A DNA stretch of 64,000 nt from Dyadobacter beijingensis DSM 21582 (GCF_000382205.1 NZ_KB907789.1:372001-436000), one strand, 5' to 3'. Shown: positions 16,960 through 25,281, counted from the stretch's first letter. Notes: a model not told the origin generated them from the sequence alone. Numbers and translations: made by a program.

Positions 16960-17253
16960 CAATGCGTGCCGGATCTCGGAATAAAGTAATCCGCTGCCGC
17001 CGCCGAAATGGCGCAGGCAAGCGATGCGCGGGTCGATGGATTGGCAGAGCGAAACAATGCGCTCGCCCGTTTCCTCATCGACGCCAACGCCCAAAAGTAC
17101 TAAATCGATCGAATTTAAACGAAGCGCCTCTTCCGCTTCCGCTATCGAACCGGCCGGAATGCCGTTCCAGGCGTCCTGCTGATTGATCAGCCGGACGATC
17201 GTTTCGAGAATCTCGGGATGGTTGGCAATCGCCAGAATATTGACTTTTGACAT
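16948..17253 (-). CDS. Degenerate receiver-domain protein
   Basis: The start at 17253 (MSKVNILAIANHPEILETIV) gives 101 residues. The fold pattern is that of a response-regulator receiver: first strand VNILAIANHPE, then DLVLLGVGVDEETGERI, where the usual phospho-accepting Asp is replaced by Gly. The conserved Lys near the C-terminus is also not evident. It is thus a pseudo-receiver that may act by protein contact and not by phosphorylation. It lies between the pirin gene and the Crp-type gene, on the same strand as both. Its stop codon falls in a 14-bp tandem repeat. Confidence 0.6.
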   Translation of the reverse strand: MSKVNILAIANHPEILETIVRLINQQDAWNGIPAGSIAEAEEALRLNSIDLVLLGVGVDEETGERIVSLCQSIDPRIACLRHFGGGSGLLYSEIRHALAGG

Positions 17254-17305
17254 AAGCTGCAACATTACGCCGGCGATTGGCATCAATCACCGGCTATTTA
17301 AGATA

Positions 17306-18022
17306 TTACCATTTTTCAGGAACCTCGATCACCAGCAGCGCGCTTTCCGCCAATGCTTTCACAGCAACTGCCGGTTCCGGCCAGAAGCCATAACCGTCGC
17401 GGGCTGCCAGAACCTGCCCATTTACCTCGATACTCCCTTCGATTACAAATACATATACCCCGTTATCATTGTTTTTCAAATGATATTCCGCTTCAAAACC
17501 TTCGTCTAAATCGGCCAGGTGAAACCAGGCATTTTGATGAATCCACACCCCTTCATCATCAGGATCGGGTGATAGGATCTGCTGGAAACGGTTATGCCGG
17601 TCGCCCGACGCATACTCCATCTGATCATAGCGCGGGGCCACATTCAGTTTGTTGGGATAAAGCCATATTTGCAAAAAAGTAACCGGCTCGTCCGCGTCCT
17701 TGTTGAATTCGGTGTGGTAAATACCTGTCCCGGCACTCATTACCTGAATTTCTCCGGGGTTGATCACCGCTACATTACCCATACTGTCCTGGTGCTCCAA
17801 GGTACCTTCCAGCGGAATGGAAATGATCTCCATATTGTCGTGTGGATGGCGCCCGAACCCCTTTCCGCCGTTGACGGTATCGTCGTTCAATACCCGCAAG
17901 GCACCAAACTGAATGCGCTGCGGGTCGTAATTTCCGTGAAAACTGAATGTCTGGGCGCTTTTAAGCCAGCCGTGGTCCGCATGAAAGCGGGAAGCTGCCG
18001 GATGCAAAACCGAGTTTTTCAT
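17306..18022 (-). CDS. Pirin-family protein (YhhW-like bicupin)
   Basis: The 238-residue bicupin has the pirin metal site in its N-terminal cupin: His59 and His61 in GRHPHDNMEI, and His103 and Glu105 in GIYHTEFN. This spacing is the same as in YhhW, which has quercetin 2,3-dioxygenase activity in vitro. The motifs SFHGNYDPQRIQFGALRVLN and QIWLYP are typical. The 4-bp ATGA overlap with the upstream hydrolase gene shows translational coupling. Alongside a ring-cleaving dioxygenase and a carboxylesterase, it suggests a role in handling phenolic or quinone compounds. Confidence 0.92.
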   Translation of the reverse strand: MKNSVLHPAASRFHADHGWLKSAQTFSFHGNYDPQRIQFGALRVLNDDTVNGGKGFGRHPHDNMEIISIPLEGTLEHQDSMGNVAVINPGEIQVMSAGTGIYHTEFNKDADEPVTFLQIWLYPNKLNVAPRYDQMEYASGDRHNRFQQILSPDPDDEGVWIHQNAWFHLADLDEGFEAEYHLKNNDNGVYVFVIEGSIEVNGQVLAARDGYGFWPEPAVAVKALAESALLVIEVPEKW

Positions 18023-18660
18023 GATCTTTTCAATATCGTGTTGTTCACCAATTGAATTTCGTCGCCGGAGATCGTGTGCGGCCGGCCCGGATAAATGACC
18101 TGGTTCACGATCGCATTCATATCTTCCAGGATCGTCACGCTCTCCTGCACGCGTGAAACGGGTACGTGAGGATCAGGGTTACCGGTCGAAATAAATACGG
18201 GAGTTTGCTTGAAATCACCTTTATAATTGACAACGGCCAGCTCCTGCCCTACCAGTCCGCCGGTAAATGCCATGATCCCGCCGTATTTGCGCGCATTGCG
18301 TGTGGTATATTCCAAAGTAAGACAAGCTCCCTGCGAAAAACCGACGAAATAAATCTGGTCTGCCGGAATACCGCCCGACTCGATTTCTTTCACCACATCG
18401 TCGACGAGCGCCAGCGCCGAATCGAGTGCCGGCTCGTTCTGTTGCACCGGTGCCATAAAACTGTAAGGATACCAGCTGTTATTGGTTGCCTGAGGTGCAA
18501 AAATGGCCATTTCATCCAGTTTGAGCACTTTTTGAAGAGAAATAATATCGGCGGCAGTCCCGCCACGGCCATGCAGCATGACAACCGCTTTTTTGGCCTG
18601 CTGAACCGGTAATCCGCTTGTGATGAATTGTTTGCTATGGGTGTACATGGGAATGTTCAA
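18019..18660 (-). CDS. Phospholipase/carboxylesterase-family alpha/beta hydrolase (MhqD-like)
   Basis: The 213-residue enzyme has the oxyanion segment VVMLHGRGGTAADI, the nucleophile Ser109 in VGFSQGACLTLEY, an acidic residue in STGNPDPHVPVSRV and the catalytic His in YPGRPHTI. It resembles MhqD of Bacillus, a hydrolase induced by hydroquinone stress. The gene is 66 bp downstream of the dioxygenase gene and overlaps the pirin gene by 4 bp, so the three probably form one transcript. The natural substrate of this family is not firmly known. Confidence 0.88.
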   Translation of the reverse strand: MNIPMYTHSKQFITSGLPVQQAKKAVVMLHGRGGTAADIISLQKVLKLDEMAIFAPQATNNSWYPYSFMAPVQQNEPALDSALALVDDVVKEIESGGIPADQIYFVGFSQGACLTLEYTTRNARKYGGIMAFTGGLVGQELAVVNYKGDFKQTPVFISTGNPDPHVPVSRVQESVTILEDMNAIVNQVIYPGRPHTISGDEIQLVNNTILKRS

Positions 18661-18670
18661 GTTTAATTTT

Positions 18671-18722
18671 GAATGACCGAATGACCGAATAAATCTTCAT
18701 TCATTCAGTCATTCAGTCATTC
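18671..18722 (-). repeat. GAATGACC-type inverted repeat between dioxygenase and esterase genes
   Basis: Two 8-bp units of GAATGACC on the left face matching CAGTCATT units on the right. On the minus-strand RNA the two 20-base arms (18671-18690 and 18703-18722) pair fully when G-U pairs are counted. It fills the gap inside the operon and may reduce downstream expression or protect the upstream message. A related element lies at 61401-61433. Confidence 0.75.
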
Positions 18723-18726
18723 GACA

Positions 18727-19665
18727 TTAATTAAGTACCGGCAACACTTTCACAATCTGCTCTCTGCGGGGCTCGTATTGAGGAGGGAGCATTAGGCCGG
18801 AACCGAGTTGCTCAACGGTTTCGTCGGTGGCGAAGCCGGGATTATCACTCGCGATTTCGAACAGTACGCCTCCCGGTTCGCGGAAATAGAGCGAATAGAA
18901 GTAGTTACGGTCGATTTTATCGGTGATCTGCAAACCAGCGTCCAATACTTTTTTGCGGAACTCCATCAGGATATCGTCGTTCGCCACGCGGAATGCGATG
19001 TGGTGAACCGATCCTTTGGCTACATGGCCCGCTCTTTCACCGGGAGCTTCCACCAGGTCCACAATATTAGCATTGTCGACGGCGTCGGTCACGAAGCGAA
19101 AACGGTTCACATGCTGCTCCGCCAGTTTGTAGCCGAATATATCGGTCAACACTTTCGCGGTCGCTTCGATCTCGTTGGTCGTGATGGTCACATTATGGAA
19201 ACCGCGGGTAGCATATTCGGCTGCCACTTCGGGTGTGGTCCAGGGAATGCGGTTGTCGGTGATTTTAGGCACGGTCAACTCGAATTTCAGACCATCGGGA
19301 TCAAGAAATGTCAGGTATTGCTCCCCGAATTTCTCGGCAGGTTTGTTATACGTGATTTTGTTGGCCTCCAATCTTTTCAACCAGAAATCGAGACTACCCT
19401 CAGGCACGGAATAACCGATTTCGGTAGCCTGGCGGGTACCGCGGCGGCCGGCTGGGATCTGGTTACCCCATGGGAAGAAGGTCAGGATCGAACCGGGCGT
19501 ACCGTTTTCGTCACCATAGTAAAAGTGATAGGTGTTAGGATCGTCAAAATTGACGGTTTTTTTCACCATTCTCAGGCCTAATACCCTTGTATAAAAATCG
19601 TAGTTCGTTCTGGCGTCACCAGCGATGGCTGTAATATGGTGGATGCCGTTGATTGTATTTTCCAT
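18727..19665 (-). CDS. Ring-cleaving (VOC-fold) dioxygenase, MhqO-like
   Basis: The 312-residue protein has two vicinal-oxygen-chelate modules. Likely metal ligands are His9 or His10 in GIHHITAIAGD, a His in GSVHHIAFRVAND of the second half, and Glu in GGVLFEIASDNPGF. Motifs such as YDFYTRVLGLRMVKKTVNFD match the MhqO/LinE-like group, which opens hydroquinone or catechol rings. It is the first gene of the run with a carboxylesterase and a pirin, and has an exact TAnnTTTG -7 box 41-48 bp upstream of the start. This supports a quinone-detoxification role, by family knowledge and context. Confidence 0.92.
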   Translation of the reverse strand: MENTINGIHHITAIAGDARTNYDFYTRVLGLRMVKKTVNFDDPNTYHFYYGDENGTPGSILTFFPWGNQIPAGRRGTRQATEIGYSVPEGSLDFWLKRLEANKITYNKPAEKFGEQYLTFLDPDGLKFELTVPKITDNRIPWTTPEVAAEYATRGFHNVTITTNEIEATAKVLTDIFGYKLAEQHVNRFRFVTDAVDNANIVDLVEAPGERAGHVAKGSVHHIAFRVANDDILMEFRKKVLDAGLQITDKIDRNYFYSLYFREPGGVLFEIASDNPGFATDETVEQLGSGLMLPPQYEPRREQIVKVLPVLN

Positions 19666-19705
19666 TGTCTTGTTCAGTTAAGATGTCTCTTTGTTTTTGA
19701 TGATA

Positions 19706-19713
19706 CAAAGGTA
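19706..19713 (-). promoter_or_regulatory. Candidate -7 element (TACCTTTG) for the dioxygenase operon
   Basis: Read on the minus strand the box is TACCTTTG, an exact TAnnTTTG match, 40 bp before the start codon at 19665. A distinct TTG -33 element is not visible, which might mean an activator is needed. Confidence 0.5.
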
Positions 19714-19770
19714 TATCCCCGGGCATGGGCAGGGCATTGAACTAGGACAAGAAAAACAGAATGTGGAAAA

Positions 19771-20157
19771 TTATTCGAGCGGGCTGATCAGGCTCAGCAC
19801 GGCATCTTCCTCCACCACCCTTCCGGCGGCTTTCGCGGCTTTAAGGTATACGCTCATCGGATATTTCCCGTCAAATGCGGGGTCTGTTTCCACCATCGGC
19901 ACTTTCAGGCGGGCATGTTTGAGGCTCGCAAGGTCGCTCAGCGACACGTAGCTCAATTCCGGTGCACCCTGGCCCAGATCGCACAGGCCGAAGGCAATGT
20001 TGTTGACCGGATCGAGCTCGGAGAGCAGCCAAATGGCCTTGCCGTACCTGGAATGCAGTTTCACCACAGGCGCATGGTCTTTGGCAAGCTGGCTCTGCAC
20101 CTCCTGCGCATTATGGACCATGATTTCAATGAGATTTTGGGGGATCATTTTTGACAT
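19771..20157 (-). CDS. DUF2958-like protein
   Basis: The start at 20157 (MSKMIPQNLIEIMVHNAQEV) gives 128 residues. The segments AIWLLSELDPVNNIAFGLCD and LSYVSLSDLASLKHARLKVP match the DUF2958 pattern, in which a tryptophan-containing strand is followed by 'FGL.D' and 'LGY.SL.EL'. DUF2958 proteins are often found on mobile elements and their function is unknown; the domain here is chromosomal and stands alone. The start codon lies only 6 bases past an exact -7 box, so the mRNA is probably leaderless or nearly so. Confidence 0.75.
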   Translation of the reverse strand: MSKMIPQNLIEIMVHNAQEVQSQLAKDHAPVVKLHSRYGKAIWLLSELDPVNNIAFGLCDLGQGAPELSYVSLSDLASLKHARLKVPMVETDPAFDGKYPMSVYLKAAKAAGRVVEEDAVLSLISPLE

Positions 20158-20162
20158 AATGG

Positions 20163-20194
20163 CAAAGTTAGAATTTTTACAACCGGCACCACAA
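20163..20194 (-). promoter_or_regulatory. Promoter of the DUF2958-like gene (TTG-N21-TAACTTTG)
   Basis: On the minus strand TTG (20194-20192) is followed after 21 bp by TAACTTTG (20170-20163), an exact Bacteroidota promoter. Only CCATT separates it from the ATG, which implies a leaderless transcript. Confidence 0.75.
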
Positions 20195-20382
20195 AATAAA
20201 ATACGCCTTCCGCGTCGGGTTTTACAGCACACATTATCTAACTTTCGGCCCTAAAACTTCCTTCCACTACTTAACGAAAAACAGCGTATGCACGCTCTCA
20301 GGGCTGTATCTCAGGCCCTTTTGTCCTTTTTGAAACCCATTAAAGCGAATTAACTCTATCCATTCTACATATCACATACTCT

Positions 20383-22377
20383 ATGAGTCTAAATTTATCA
20401 CTCCTTACTTCCCTGTTTGTTCTATTTACCGCGCTTAAAACATTCTCACAAGTTGTAGTAACATTCCCGACAGAGCGTGCCGTATTCCAGCGAAACCAAT
20501 CCAATGAGGCCGACGTATACATAGGCGGGTATGTTACCCAACCTTTTCAAAAGATAGAAGTCCGCTTCACGCCCCGCGTAGCAGGTGAAGGCCAGGCAGT
20601 TCCGTCCGGCGGGGGCTGGGTTACCATCGACGATCAGCTTTCGGTGGGCCAATTTTTGGGTTCGGTCAAACTCACGGGCGGCTGGTACCAGCTGGAAATA
20701 CGCGGCGTGAATGGCGGTAACACTTCGGCCATCTCGACCGTCGCTCGCGTAGGTGTGGGTGAAGTATTCGTAGTAGCCGGCCAGTCCAATGCCACCGGCG
20801 GCGATTCGAACCCGAATGGTCCCGGAGCGGCGCACGACCAGGTGAATAGCGTCAATTTTCAGAATTTCGATGCGTCTACGCTGACTGTCTCACCCTATTC
20901 CAGCGTCCAGCTCCCCTGCCCCGAGTTCGTCCACCTCGATGCCAATGTCAAAACAGCCCCATTTGGCAACTATGCCTGGTGCTGGGGTTCTTTCGGGGAT
21001 AAAATTTATGAAAAACTGCATGTGCCGGTGATGATCTTCAACGGCGGCTGGTCAAGCACCGGTGTCGACAACTGGAAGCAAACCACCGACCCAAATGCCG
21101 TTACCACAAGCGCATTCGGCTACACATTCCCGGCCGGTCTGCCATTCGGGCATTTGCGTCTCGCATTGAACAATTATATCGCTCAGCTGGGCGTAAGGGC
21201 GGTCTTATGGCACCAGGGCGAAACCGACAACTTCCTCGAACAGCCGGGCGACAATACCTATAACCGCTATTTGTCGGCTTTGTGGGACGTCGTGAATGCA
21301 ACGCGGAATTATTCGGGCAAACCCAATCTCGCGTGGTTGGTGGCGCGCGCTTCGCGGTTTACCGTCAATGGGGCTACCAGGGTTTCGGCCAACGTGGTAA
21401 ATGCCCAAAACGAGCTGATCAACAACGACGGCGCCTATCCGCACATTTATCCGGGTCCCGAAACCGACCCCTATTACACCATCGAATACCGCCACGACGA
21501 AATCCACTTCCGCGGCGACGGCGTGACGCCCGCACCGGACGGCAACGTCTATTCCGGCCTGATCCACCTCGCCACATTCTGGGCCGACAAGATCACGCCG
21601 GATTTCATCAGCCAATCGAACCCATACGCCGCCACACCGCCCCCAGCCGTCACCGGCGCCTACGCGACGGGCTCACAGGTCACATTTACCGGCCCGTCCA
21701 TTCCCGGCAGCTCTCAGTACAATTGGCTCGCGGGCGGCAACTGCAACGAGGTGCAAAGCACCGCACAGCAATGGACCGTCGGACCGGGATTGTATAAGTT
21801 AAAAATCGTCGATTCGAACAGTAACACCGTATTTTCTCCGGCGCTCAATGTGCTTTCCTCGCCGCTGCCCGTCACGTGGCAGTCGTTCAGCGCGCGCATG
21901 GGCGGTAACGGCCGCGTGATGCTCAACTGGGCCACTGCATCAGAGACTAACGCCTCGCATTTCGAGGTCCAGCGCAGCACAGACTCCCGCGACTTCGTCA
22001 CCGTTAAATCCGTAACTGCCACCGGAAATTCACGCACAAGCTCCTTTTACAGCTACGAGGACGAATTTCTACCTAAGGGCATTTACTATTACCGCATCAA
22101 AGAAGTGGACGAAGACGGTCAATCGGACCTGACGCGCATTGTGAATGTGCGGGTGGAAGGCACGGAAACCGTCCGCATTTTCCCGAACCCTGCAGCAGAC
22201 GTAATCCAAATCGAATCCGCGCAGCCACTGAACCGCATTGCGATTTTCAACAGCGCCGGCAAGCTGGTGCAAAGTGCCGCAACCGAAGGGAAAAAGCTGG
22301 AATTGAATGTCGCCGCTCTGCCGAAGGGATTATACATTATTTCGGTTGACGGACGGGAGTTGAAGATTGTGAAGTGA
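20383..22377 (+). CDS. Secreted SASA/SGNH carbohydrate esterase with type IX sorting tail
   Basis: The 664-residue protein has a signal peptide (residues 1-22), a beta-rich N-terminal domain and a sialate O-acetylesterase-type SGNH domain. The nucleophile is Ser135 in EVFVVAGQSNATGG; the conserved block RAVLWHQGETDNF and the C-terminal catalytic DxxH in YRHDEIHF are also present. The region after residue 440 holds an Ig/fibronectin-like part, and the last 75 or so residues form a type IX secretion sorting domain (RIFPNPAADVIQIESA to LPKGLYIISVDGRELKIVK). It should be exported to the surface or medium and remove acetyl groups from glycans. It appears monocistronic. Confidence 0.9.
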   Translation: MSLNLSLLTSLFVLFTALKTFSQVVVTFPTERAVFQRNQSNEADVYIGGYVTQPFQKIEVRFTPRVAGEGQAVPSGGGWVTIDDQLSVGQFLGSVKLTGGWYQLEIRGVNGGNTSAISTVARVGVGEVFVVAGQSNATGGDSNPNGPGAAHDQVNSVNFQNFDASTLTVSPYSSVQLPCPEFVHLDANVKTAPFGNYAWCWGSFGDKIYEKLHVPVMIFNGGWSSTGVDNWKQTTDPNAVTTSAFGYTFPAGLPFGHLRLALNNYIAQLGVRAVLWHQGETDNFLEQPGDNTYNRYLSALWDVVNATRNYSGKPNLAWLVARASRFTVNGATRVSANVVNAQNELINNDGAYPHIYPGPETDPYYTIEYRHDEIHFRGDGVTPAPDGNVYSGLIHLATFWADKITPDFISQSNPYAATPPPAVTGAYATGSQVTFTGPSIPGSSQYNWLAGGNCNEVQSTAQQWTVGPGLYKLKIVDSNSNTVFSPALNVLSSPLPVTWQSFSARMGGNGRVMLNWATASETNASHFEVQRSTDSRDFVTVKSVTATGNSRTSSFYSYEDEFLPKGIYYYRIKEVDEDGQSDLTRIVNVRVEGTETVRIFPNPAADVIQIESAQPLNRIAIFNSAGKLVQSAATEGKKLELNVAALPKGLYIISVDGRELKIVK

Positions 22378-22403
22378 TTGACTTGAAATCATCATGTCCT
22401 TTT

Positions 22404-22429
22404 GGCGTACCGCAGAGATGCGGTGCGCC
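22404..22429 (+). terminator. Hairpin after the SASA esterase gene
   Basis: An 11-bp stem (GGCGTACCGCA and TGCGGTGCGCC, one mismatch) lies 27 bp past the stop codon. The following T run is short, so it is a probable but weak terminator. It lies in front of, not inside, the protease gene when the 22498 start is used. Confidence 0.45.
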
Positions 22430-22497
22430 ACTTTGGCATTTATAGCGAACTGGTTAGCTTTTTGAATGTGCATTCCAAAAATAACAGCCAGCAAGCT

Positions 22498-23421
22498 ATG
22501 GATACCTTTTCAAGCATGATCATCGGCGCGGTTGATCGGATCAAAAACGCCGTTGTAAAGATCGATATATTCAAAACAGTGAATGGAAAAATGCGGCCGG
22601 CAGGGTCCGGTTCGGGTTTTATCTTTTCATCCGACGGTCTCGTTTTCACCAACAGCCATGTGGTGGACGGCGCGGAAAAAATCATGGTGAGCCTGCTGAA
22701 CGAGAACGAAATCGAGGCGACGCTAATCGGCAAAGACCCGGATACAGATCTGGCGATCCTTAAAATATATGCCCAGGGCTATTCTGTGGCCAGATTGGGC
22801 GACTCCAATGCGTTGCAAATCGGCCAGTTTGTAATCGCGATCGGTAACCCCTACGGCTACCAGCATACGGTTACGACCGGTGTAGTCAGCGCACTTGGCC
22901 GGACATTACAGACGCAGTCGGGGCATTTCGTGGATAATGTAATTCAGTCGGATGCGGCGCTGAACCCGGGTAACTCCGGCGGGCCGATGATCAACACGGA
23001 CGGGGAGGTGATCGGCGTGAACACGGCGGTGATCCAGGGCGCACAGGGCCTGAGCTTCTCGGTGGATATCAACACTGCCAAGGAGATCGCGAAGCAGCTC
23101 ATCCGCGACGGAAGGGTTTTCAAAGCATATTTGGGATTGCAGTTACAGGATGTGCCGCTCAACGAACGCGTCCGGCAGCATCACAAGCTCCCGAACCATC
23201 ACGGCATCTTCATCACGCGCATTGAACAAGACACGCCCGCGTCGCGCTCGCAGCTCATGGAAGGCGACATTATCGTCTCATTCAACGGCAAGCCGGTCCG
23301 CAATTCGAACGAACTTTTCAAAGCGCTCACCACCCGCGATATTCTCACCATTACCGACATTTCCGTGATCCGGCACACCGAGCTGCTCAATTTCATCATT
23401 GTACCGGTTGAGAAGCGGTAG
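22498..23421 (+). CDS. HtrA/DegP-like serine protease without a signal peptide
   Basis: The start at 22498 (MDTFSSMIIGAVDRIKNAVV) gives 307 residues; a further in-frame TTG at 22402 lies in the hairpin region and is less likely. The trypsin-like domain has the full triad: His54 in TNSHVVDG, Asp84 in DTDLAIL and Ser160 in LNPGNSGGPMI. One PDZ domain follows, near residues 200-300 (AYLGLQLQDVPL and GDIIVSFNGKPV). No signal peptide or membrane anchor is visible, unlike the periplasmic DegP type, so it probably works in the cytoplasm. Confidence 0.9.
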   Translation: MDTFSSMIIGAVDRIKNAVVKIDIFKTVNGKMRPAGSGSGFIFSSDGLVFTNSHVVDGAEKIMVSLLNENEIEATLIGKDPDTDLAILKIYAQGYSVARLGDSNALQIGQFVIAIGNPYGYQHTVTTGVVSALGRTLQTQSGHFVDNVIQSDAALNPGNSGGPMINTDGEVIGVNTAVIQGAQGLSFSVDINTAKEIAKQLIRDGRVFKAYLGLQLQDVPLNERVRQHHKLPNHHGIFITRIEQDTPASRSQLMEGDIIVSFNGKPVRNSNELFKALTTRDILTITDISVIRHTELLNFIIVPVEKR

Positions 23422-23450
23422 CCTCCCGAATGTCGCGCGCGCACGGCTGT

Positions 23451-23600
23451 AAGGTGTTTCATGCTCCTTAAAAATTGCCTGAGATACGTCGCATTCCCCC
23501 AAAGCCGGAATATCCGCAGGAACTCGTGCTCCTGCTCGCCATCAAACTTTACCGAATACAGGCTATCCGGTACCACTTCGAATGTAGCGCATATTTTCAT
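23451..23600 (-). pseudogene. Possible gene fragment (N-terminus only)
   Basis: The minus-strand frame starting at 23600 reads MKICATFEVVPDSLYSVKFD and continues EHEFLRIFRLWGNATYLRQF, which looks like real protein. After about 50 residues it loses this character and runs into the complement of the protease gene. The start resembles small Bacteroidota proteins found beside helix-turn-helix genes, from memory only. I read it as a truncated remnant; the exact 3' limit is a guess. Confidence 0.35.
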
Positions 23601-23687
23601 GTAAATAAACTTATAGGTTTACTATCTCACCCTACATCTATTTACGTTTACGGTATTAAGCGCATTTGGTAACGAATTTCAATCAAC

Positions 23688-23721
23688 AAAAAAGCGAGCG
23701 CCCCGGGCCGCTCGCTTTTTT
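23688..23721. terminator. Bidirectional terminator
   Basis: Perfect inverted repeat AAAAAAGCGAGCG/CGCTCGCTTTTTT with an 8-base loop, between the protease region and the aminotransferase gene ending at 23742. Confidence 0.9.
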
Positions 23722-23741
23722 AGTGATATGTGGATTTTGCG

Positions 23742-24932
23742 CTAACTAATCTCCTGCAAAGCGCTCACAAACAGCCTCATTTCCTCCTTTGTACCAATGC
23801 TGACGCGGCACCAGGGCTTGTCTTGAATGTCCATCGCTTTCACGATGATGCCCTTATCGACCATCTTTTTCAGAAATTCCTTACCAGGCATGTTGATCGG
23901 AAAGATCACGAAGTTGGTGTACGACGGTACGTATTTATAGCCCATCGTTTTCAGGTTTTCATACAAATACGTCTTTGCTTCGGTGTTAAGCTTGCGCGTA
24001 TTGTTTTGAAATTCAATGTCTTCCATAGCGCCGATCGCCGCGGTGACCGAGGTGACCGCAATGCCGCCGCCCCCGCCTTTCGCTGTTTTGCGGATCGTGT
24101 TGAGGGTGGCAGGCTGCGCGGCAATATATCCTACGCGCAAACCGGCCATACCCATAATTTTGGAGAATGTGCGGGCGATGATCACGTTTTTGTTTTGCTT
24201 CAACAAACCCACCATACTCGTATTGTCTGCGCCTTCTACAAGCTCGATATAGGCCTCGTCGATAAAAATGGGCACTCTTTCCGACACGCGGCTGCAAAAA
24301 TCGGTGAGCGCTTTCGTGGACGTAACGGCACCGATGGGGTTGTTGGGATTACAGATATACACCAGCTTCGTGTCCTTATCGATCGCCTTTTCCATCGCGT
24401 CGAGGTCGTGCGACCAGTCCGATTTGCAGGGAACGGCCTTCCACGTCGCGCCGATGGACTCTGCCACGCGGATGAGCGACATATACGTAGGATCGGCCGA
24501 AACGATATTGCCGCCGTCTTTGAACAATGCGAGCGCCGTTTTTTCCAGCAAATCACCCGAGCCGTTGCCCATCATGATGTAATCCGGCGAAACGCCTTCC
24601 TTCAAGGCAATCTTGTCCGTCAGCGTTTTGAGCTCCTGCCGGCCATAGCGGTTACCTTTTTCAATCGCTTCCGAAATGGCCTTTCGCGCCATCGGCGGCG
24701 GTCCGTACGGATTTTCGTTCGAGCCGATCCGTGCCACCATTTTGTTCATATCCGGCTGAACGTCAAGATAATGCCCCCGCACCATGGGGCTGTAAAAAAT
24801 CCGGCTGGAATTGTCGAGGCGGAGCGGTGTACCGGCAAATGCGCCTTCCGCGACAAACGGGGCCGCGGCCAATGCACCAATGGATGCGAAACCGGATTTC
24901 AGCAAGCTGCGACGGTTGATTTTCTGTACCAT
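23742..24932 (-). CDS. Tat-exported class I/II PLP aminotransferase (histidinol-phosphate type)
   Basis: The 396-residue protein opens with a twin-arginine signal (NRRSLLKSGFASIGALAAAP). The aminotransferase fold follows: NENPYGPPP near residue 73, ICNPNNPIGAVTS near 193, FIDEAYIELVEG near 223 and the PLP-binding Lys258 in RTFSKIMGMAGLRVGYI. Sequence resembles HisC-type histidinol-phosphate aminotransferases, but export to the periplasm makes a role in histidine synthesis unlikely. Such 'HisC-like' exported enzymes occur in other Bacteroidota, with unknown substrates. It stands alone, flanked by a terminator. Confidence 0.88.
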   Translation of the reverse strand: MVQKINRRSLLKSGFASIGALAAAPFVAEGAFAGTPLRLDNSSRIFYSPMVRGHYLDVQPDMNKMVARIGSNENPYGPPPMARKAISEAIEKGNRYGRQELKTLTDKIALKEGVSPDYIMMGNGSGDLLEKTALALFKDGGNIVSADPTYMSLIRVAESIGATWKAVPCKSDWSHDLDAMEKAIDKDTKLVYICNPNNPIGAVTSTKALTDFCSRVSERVPIFIDEAYIELVEGADNTSMVGLLKQNKNVIIARTFSKIMGMAGLRVGYIAAQPATLNTIRKTAKGGGGGIAVTSVTAAIGAMEDIEFQNNTRKLNTEAKTYLYENLKTMGYKYVPSYTNFVIFPINMPGKEFLKKMVDKGIIVKAMDIQDKPWCRVSIGTKEEMRLFVSALQEIS

Positions 24933-25281
24933 AGAAAAACGAGTTTAGTAATGGAGTGATTGGACACAGGATTGACTCCCGGCCGGGAAAGTCCGGACAG
25001 GTGTGTCGGTAGTGCGGCTACCGGAAAAAATGTGCGGCGGGAATCGCGATCAATCGGTTGACGGACAGCGATTACTAAATATAGTTATTCTAGAAAATTA
25101 TCCAAAAATCGTCTGTACAGTAAATGCCCGGCTTGGGCCACTATATTTAAAAATTGATATTATTAATTCAAATAACACCTGTTTCAAAATTTAAAGGCGG
25201 TTTTTCAAGGACGATGGAATGAAAAAAGCCTATTTAGGTGTTATGCTAACTGTTGCGAATAATTTGACAAAATACTGGCAT
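24933..25281. other. Intergenic region before ytxJ
   Basis: The 349 bases hold no convincing gene. Two short frames in it are not supported. The right end is AT-rich and includes a 9-bp inverted repeat (ATAACACCT near 25170 and AGGTGTTAT near 25236) on either side of an alternative upstream start at 25219 for the next gene. Whether this repeat matters is unknown. Confidence 0.5.

Noticed and set aside
23730-24959. 409-codon plus-strand frame
   Set aside because: It mirrors the Tat-exported aminotransferase gene, whose PLP lysine and substrate motifs are on the minus strand.
25003-25194. 63-codon plus-strand frame before ytxJ
   Set aside because: Composition and lack of any motif or promoter give no support for a gene.
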